Shown piece by piece: positions 60,601-64,000 of a stretch of 64,000 nucleotides of DNA; positions within the stretch are counted from its first letter, which is position 1, and every line of letters starts with the position of its first letter. The notes under the pieces are model-generated. The model did not search any database and was not told where the DNA came from. It was given only the letters and a program-made list of their open reading frames with translations. Source of the stretch: Pteria penguin (lineage: Eukaryota > Mollusca > Bivalvia > Pterioida > Pteriidae). Position numbers and translations under genes: made by a program. The DNA lies in NCBI GenBank assembly GCA_035048485.1, contig CM068583.1, positions 22,667,341-22,731,340 on the forward strand, written 5' to 3'.

Positions 60601-63428
60601 CCTTTTTTCCCATTAAACCTACAGTATTTCGAAATTTGATAATTTAGTTGCTGAAGCAAAGTGGTAGTGTTTGAAAACAATAATATGATATAAAAAGAAG
60701 TTGGTTTTGACCCTCTTTATTGTTTTTCTCTGGTATAAGAAGAATGAGATGTGGTCTGTAGATGAAGAAATGCTATGTAATCATTAAATGTAAACCTAAA
60801 TTCTGTTATAAAACACCTGGACAGCACTGTAAAAGCTTTCAAATTTACGTTACCTGTACAGAAGGTTGAGTTTTGATCTCTGATGTGATGGAAGCTAGTA
60901 ATACAGTACAGTCCAGGTGTTTTGTAATTTTTCCACCTACCACAGTGGGCTACATCCAGGTGTAATTTCAAGAATTTCACACTAGACAGCGTAAATAACA
61001 AAGGTGTGAATGAGCACAGGTAAATTTCCATCCAGATTCCCCCTGTGATTTTGGGTGTTTTTCCCACTGTGTTTTGTGCAATTACTCCAATACACATGGA
61101 CTGTACTGTAAATATAATATTTTGTATCAAATTCCTGTCTGTTAAGTCCTTATATTACTGAACTTGACTGAAATGTGGAATATTTTCATGTCATATTGCA
61201 CATATTCCATTTTCCACCAGATTGATGAATGTAGAGTGTCGCACATTTTCTCTGTCATCATTTTGAGAAGGTCAGATAAGCAACCAGATCGAGTGGAGAT
61301 ATCTCCAGAACAACTGTCTGATGCATCAACTAAAGCCGAGGTAAAAACAAAAAGCTTTTTATTACTAGCATTCTACCATGTTTTGTGTTTCGCCACTAAA
61401 TTAAAAAAAATACGGGGCCCAGGTAGATCCTAAATTAATTTCTTGAAATAGTGTCCTCGGAATCATATAAAATGAATAAAGCAGACTGTAATTGACATTA
61501 TACAACTAAAAAAGAAGTGGTATGTATTGATGTAAACTATTTTTACTGGGATCTTAAATTTTCACAATATGCACTTGATTTTCCCAATGTCATGGAAGAA
61601 TCAGTTTCCCAAATTGCCCCCACAAACCTTGTTGATGCATGTAATCATCAGTCCTTTATTTCAATAGATTTAAATCAGAAGTTGGCATGATAAAGCATAC
61701 TAAATTTGCTTTTAGATTTTTATTTAAATTCTCCACATTATGGATAGAATTTGAGACATATTTTCTTGTTTTATGACAGCGACTTGCTCAAGAATACAAT
61801 AAACCATTGAGAGTTATAGGCTGGTACCACTCACATCCTCACATAACTGTTTGGCCTTCACATGTTGGTAAGTACATTCTGTGAAAGCCACATTAACAAA
61901 GTGTAGCTTCATCATACTGTAAACTACTCTGCATGGATGAATGATTGGCCTTTTTAGATTTGTTATTTAAACACCGAGAGTTATTAAAGGTAGGTTGAGT
62001 GCAGTGAAGTGGTCAACATTTTGCACATCAAAAGACCACAAGTTCACACCTCTTCATGATCACTGGATTTTCCCTTTGTGTTCAGAGACAAGCAGCTCCA
62101 TGACATATTGTCTTAAACAGCTGAGAGGAAATGCCATGGGCTACTAAGGATGGTAGACAAGGCACTTCATCCTCATTGTTAATCATTGTTAACCCAACTG
62201 TAAAATGAAAGATTGCCATGAGACTTTCTCTAGAAGTAAAGTTATGATGATCATTTTATGTTGTAAAATTTTGGTCTTCTTGTGAGATTTGCTCATTGAA
62301 CTGAGGAGCTGGCATAGTTCTTTGTGGTAAGTGGTTTGTTTGTAATCAGAAGTCATGAGTTCAAATCCTGCTGGTAACATGTTGGTGTCCTGTCTTTCAG
62401 CCAAGACGATAAAAATCAAGGTGCCGTGCCACCATAAACATTGCAGATAAAAGATACCTCACTGCTTCAAGTGGGTCTGTTACATAGGGGTAAATTTCTG
62501 AGTATTGCATCAGGCAGATGCAATCAACATATCAGTTTGATGATATTGGAGTGAAGTCAACAAAAATCAAACAAACAAAACATTGAGGTAACGAGCCAGT
62601 CACATCTCAGAATGAGATATAAATTCATCTTTTTTATTTTTCAATGAATTTTTAATCTTTTGTGTGCTGACTTGGCACAGCCATGTACTTTCCTGTGTAC
62701 TGAATTGTTTTCTGCATTTCATAAGAAAAACAGTCATATGTACTAAAAGCTTCACATTCCTTGTTTTAGACTTGTTACTTCACACATTCAATAAGAAAAC
62801 ACTATGCTTTGAAATTTTACTATTTTTGTATCATTGATACCCATATGGACAATTTGTTGTCAAACTTTCAATAGACATTTGACCAGGCTGTCATATACAT
62901 GTACTTATACTTTATTTTATTAAGATTACTTTGAGTTTCCAGGGGTTTCGATGTTTGAATAAAAGTTTGACTGTATATATTTACTTGAACTTACAAAACG
63001 TTATGTATATAGCAATAACAATAAACTAAATTTTCTAACCAAGTTCTTTAACAAAAAACAAAGTTTGTATTTTTATAAAATATGCTTCACTTCCATCAGT
63101 ACATATCCATAATTAATACTCATTTAGAAATAGCCTTCACTTTATCAACTTTTAACAGATAATTTGTCAAAACTGACTTAAAAAATATTTGTACTTAATA
63201 AGCTTTTGCAGAGCTGAGAATTTGTGTATCTCATTTTAGCATATTCAGATTATGTGTTTGCAGTGTTGTTTTAATGGATTTAGATACAAATATCCCTGTT
63301 CAAACTTATGTTTTATAAAATTATCAGATGTCAGGACCCAGGCAATGTATCAGATGATGGATGAAGGTTTTATTGGATTAATCTTTTCTGTCTTCAATGA
63401 GGACAAGTCCACACCCATTGGAGAAAAA
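57628..63428 (+). CDS. BRCC3: BRCC3/BRCC36, Lys63-specific JAMM deubiquitinase (partial)
   Basis: BRCC36 removes Lys63-linked ubiquitin in the BRCA1-A and BRISC complexes. Four exons are in the window, all in phase: 57628-57732, 61221-61340, 61780-61867 and 63328-63428. The last ends in GTGAGT, so the gene continues past the window. The 138 residues seen cover most of the MPN+ domain: MAISSVHVSCDVYLVCTAHA at the start, the catalytic Glu in TEREEVMGLLIGE (E27), RRSDKQPDRVEISPEQLS, and the complete zinc signature HSHPHITVWPSHVD (H92, H94, S102, D105; H-x-H-x7-S-x2-D). Exon 1 joins exon 2 directly at LLIGE|IDECRV. Mammalian BRCC36 has a longer loop here, so the insertion is short in this species unless I missed an exon in the 3.5-kb intron. 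The start is set by the ATG at 57628 and the matching N terminus. Confidence 0.95.
57995..58166 (-). mobile_element. SINE family A, full length
   Basis: The reverse copy of the element at 44996-45160: GGGGCAGGCTTGGTGTAGTG at the head on the minus strand and GGTTGGTTGATTGGTGTTTT at the plus-strand tail end. It abuts an (ATAA)n tract. It lies in BRCC3 intron 1. Confidence 0.9.
58863..58911. mobile_element. Small foldback sequence with CAGAGACATA ends
   Basis: CAGAGACATAT and ATATGTCTCTG enclose about 27 bases. The ends equal those of the 41-bp element at 17514-17554. No exact target duplication is evident. Confidence 0.6.
58986..59600. mobile_element. About 615-bp inverted-repeat element
   Basis: Arms of about 60-75 bases at 58986-59065 and 59526-59600 pair: TATTCACCGGAATTACC on the left faces GGTAATTCCGGTGAATA on the right, and TACATAGAA faces TTCTATGTA. 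The interior holds an 80-residue open frame with no recognisable domain. It lies in BRCC3 intron 1. Confidence 0.75.
59916..59939. repeat. C-rich tract, G-quadruplex candidate on the minus strand
   Basis: Runs of 5, 8 and 7 C with one- to three-base spacers. It lies in BRCC3 intron 1. Confidence 0.8.
60904..61108. mobile_element. MITE, relative of the AUP1 intron element
   Basis: The ends CAGTACAGTCCA and TGGACTGTACTG are perfect inverse complements with TA on both sides (60902-60903 and 61109-61110). Inner words (CCACAGTGGG) are shared with 42257-42495. It ends 110 bases before BRCC3 exon 2. Confidence 0.9.
62306..62580 (+). mobile_element. SINE family B, forward copy
   Basis: The head 'gagctggcatagttctttgtgg' and B box GAGTTCAAATCC are followed by the family body ('aaggtgccgtgccacc', 'gcatcaggcagatgcaatcaacat') and a 'caaacaaacaaaa' tail. 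It lies in BRCC3 intron 3. Confidence 0.75.
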
Positions 63429-64000
63429 GTGAGTGGTATATTTTGTCAGATATTTCTTCATTTTTTATGAAAATTTAAGATGTGTAGGAATTCAGAAAAG
63501 TTTTTCAGTGACTCAAATTTGCTGAAAAAGGTGCTGCAAAGAAGTCCTGTCTATAGTAACAGGCTAAACAGCTAAGAATTTTTTTCATTCCAGGTATGTC
63601 TTTATCAAAGATAGAGAATATCAAACATTAAACAAAGCAGGATGTAAAAAGTATTGTAAATTACTTAAGATGAACAGATGAGAATCAAGACTACATTGGT
63701 TTTGTAATATTCATTAGATGCTCTGTAATTGAAAGTATGGTGTTTTAGACTAGGAAAAAATACATTCCACCCTATCATACATTTTGATTGTCAGCAAATT
63801 ATATTTACTCTCAAAAGATTTTAATTCAACTTCTGTGTTATACTGAGTATGTTATTGTAGGCAATTTTAGATGAATTGTCTGCCCTTGTTTGTTTGGGTT
63901 GTTACAGGAAATGGAAAATCTGGTGGTATAAAAGTTGTGCTATGACTGTTAATTTATTTTTTAATTGGTATGGTCAATTGACTACGATGAAATATGGTCA

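Overview
The window is eukaryotic nuclear DNA: AT-rich, with short exons, canonical GT-AG introns, tRNA-derived SINEs, many small inverted-repeat elements and minisatellites. The gene content, the dispersed TGACCTTGACC-type repeats and the 'ATGCCCCC' repeats point to a mollusc, most likely a bivalve. That assignment is inferred from the sequence and was not tested by a search.

Five protein-coding genes can be supported. (1) 2649-6683 (+): a 184-residue four-pass membrane protein in three coding exons, family unresolved. (2) 12543-15375 (+): a secreted leucine-rich-repeat protein in one large exon, whose start codon is probably split off as the last three bases of an upstream exon. (3) 35961-19322 (-): TAF1B, the zinc-ribbon/TFIIB-like subunit of the RNA polymerase I selectivity factor SL1, in about 16 coding exons. 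(4) 40449-51773 (+): AUP1, the lipid-droplet/ER membrane protein of ERAD, in 12 exons and 414 residues, complete. (5) 57628 to beyond 63428 (+): BRCC3/BRCC36, a JAMM deubiquitinase, with its first four exons in the window.

Layout: 1-2600 is repeat-rich and has a 28-bp minisatellite. The four-pass gene follows. 6750-12480 is intergenic and full of SINEs and foldback elements. The LRR gene is next, then a repeat-rich gap to 19300. TAF1B fills 19.3-36 kb on the minus strand. A 4.5-kb gap separates its 5' end from AUP1, which runs the other way (head to head). BRCC3 follows AUP1 in the same direction after a 5.8-kb gap packed with repeats bearing nuclear-receptor-like half-sites.

The most unusual signal is that two unrelated genes each carry a minisatellite whose unit is a copy of the end of an exon plus its 5' splice site. 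In AUP1 intron 2 the unit is 33 bp in about 17 copies. In a TAF1B intron it is 29 bp in about 21 copies. Each array therefore lines up a dozen or more potential splice donors directly behind the real one. Other notable items are very small palindromic elements with exact 8- or 9-bp target duplications, a TA-flanked inverted-repeat family found in introns of both AUP1 and BRCC3, and a pair of perfect CRE sites upstream of AUP1 that came from a dispersed repeat.
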